DNA of 5,669 bases from an uncultured Haloferula sp. (lineage in GTDB: Bacteria > Verrucomicrobiota > Verrucomicrobiae > Verrucomicrobiales > Akkermansiaceae), in assembly GCA_946481625.1 (NCBI GenBank), contig CAMLOZ010000270.1, positions 1 through 5,669 on the forward strand. Direction: 5' to 3'. Shown here piece by piece: positions 5,580 to 5,669 of the stretch. The translations under genes and the position numbers were made by a program. The notes below the pieces were generated by a model. That model ran no database searches. It was not told the DNA's origin and worked only from the letters and a program-made list of their open reading frames with translations. Numbering within the stretch: the stretch's first letter is position 1; each line of letters opens with the position of its first letter.

Positions 5580-5669
5580 TTCTCGTAGATGGGCAGGAAG
5601 CGGTAGTTCAGGGCGAGCGAAAGCAGCGACCCGGCGGTGTTGAAGGACTGGCCCTTGTTGCCGGGCCAG
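5576..5669 (-). CDS. C-terminal end of a putative prenyltransferase/squalene-oxidase-repeat protein (partial)
   Basis: Only the last 30 codons and the TGA stop are present; the 5' part lies beyond the right edge of the window. The visible peptide has a 'WPGNKGQSFNTAG' segment and ends in 'YRFLPIYEK'. From memory, the alpha/alpha-toroid prenyltransferase/squalene-oxidase-repeat proteins of Planctomycetes and Verrucomicrobia end in a similar way: W-x-G, a small-residue helix of the 'ATAMAxLxLQ' type, then Y-R-[FY]-LPI-[FY]-x-[RK]. The 'NTAGSLLSLALNYRFLPIYEK' match covers that closing helix and tail. The stop codon overlaps the ATG of the next gene (ATGA, 5579-5576), so translation of the two is probably coupled. 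In related genomes such genes often lie near exbB/exbD; this is recall, and nothing in the window shows it. The family call rests on a short tail only; the existence of a gene ending here is firmer than its name. Confidence 0.62.
   Translation of the reverse strand, partial: WPGNKGQSFNTAGSLLSLALNYRFLPIYEK

Noticed and set aside
3261..5588. A 775-codon open frame on the plus strand antisense to paralogues A and B
   Set aside because: It is rich in Arg, His, Ala and Leu in the way typical of the antisense of GC-rich genes, has no domain signature, and the minus-strand frames have signal peptides, shared motifs and operon overlaps.
1..5669. CRISPR array, tRNA, rRNA, insertion sequence or attachment site
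   Set aside because: No regularly spaced direct repeats, no cloverleaf or rRNA sequence, no transposase or integrase, and no terminal inverted repeats were seen.

Overview
All coding sequence I can support lies on the minus strand. High GC in the operon, weak or absent Shine-Dalgarno sequences at most starts, and secreted proteins combining a concanavalin-A-like domain with beta-rich repeats suggest a Verrucomicrobiota genome (Verrucomicrobiae-like), with Planctomycetota as the main alternative. This is inferred from protein style; no rRNA or phylogenetic marker is present.

Layout in transcription order (right to left): (i) 5669-5576, the last 30 codons of a gene whose C-terminus resembles secreted prenyltransferase/squalene-oxidase-repeat proteins of the Planctomycetes-Verrucomicrobia group; (ii) 5579-4053, (iii) 4040-2691 and (iv) 2694-1291, three consecutive genes of 508, 449 and 467 codons; (v) a 262-base intergenic region, 1290-1029, with a GC-rich inverted-repeat cluster near the operon end and a possible promoter and palindrome before the next gene; (vi) 1028 to beyond base 1, the first 342 codons of a secreted Ala/Glu/Lys-rich coiled-coil protein.

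Genes i to iv look like one operon: ATGA overlaps join i/ii and iii/iv, and only 12 bases separate ii/iii. Genes ii, iii and iv are divergent paralogues of one four-part design: signal peptide, two approximately 45-residue beta-rich repeats with a consensus like 'L-x-NGD-x-L-x-G', a central ConA/LamG-like jelly-roll domain with 'GP-x4-GW', 'WR-x2-P', 'DR-x6-Y-x-N' and 'I-x-I-x3-W' signatures, then two more beta repeats. That gives twelve copies of the small repeat. All three should be exported and act outside the cytoplasm, perhaps as a hetero-oligomeric binding or scaffold assembly with the upstream prenyltransferase-like protein. I see no convincing catalytic site. This triplicated exported family is the most interesting content of the window. 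The coiled-coil gene (vi) is probably a separate transcription unit.
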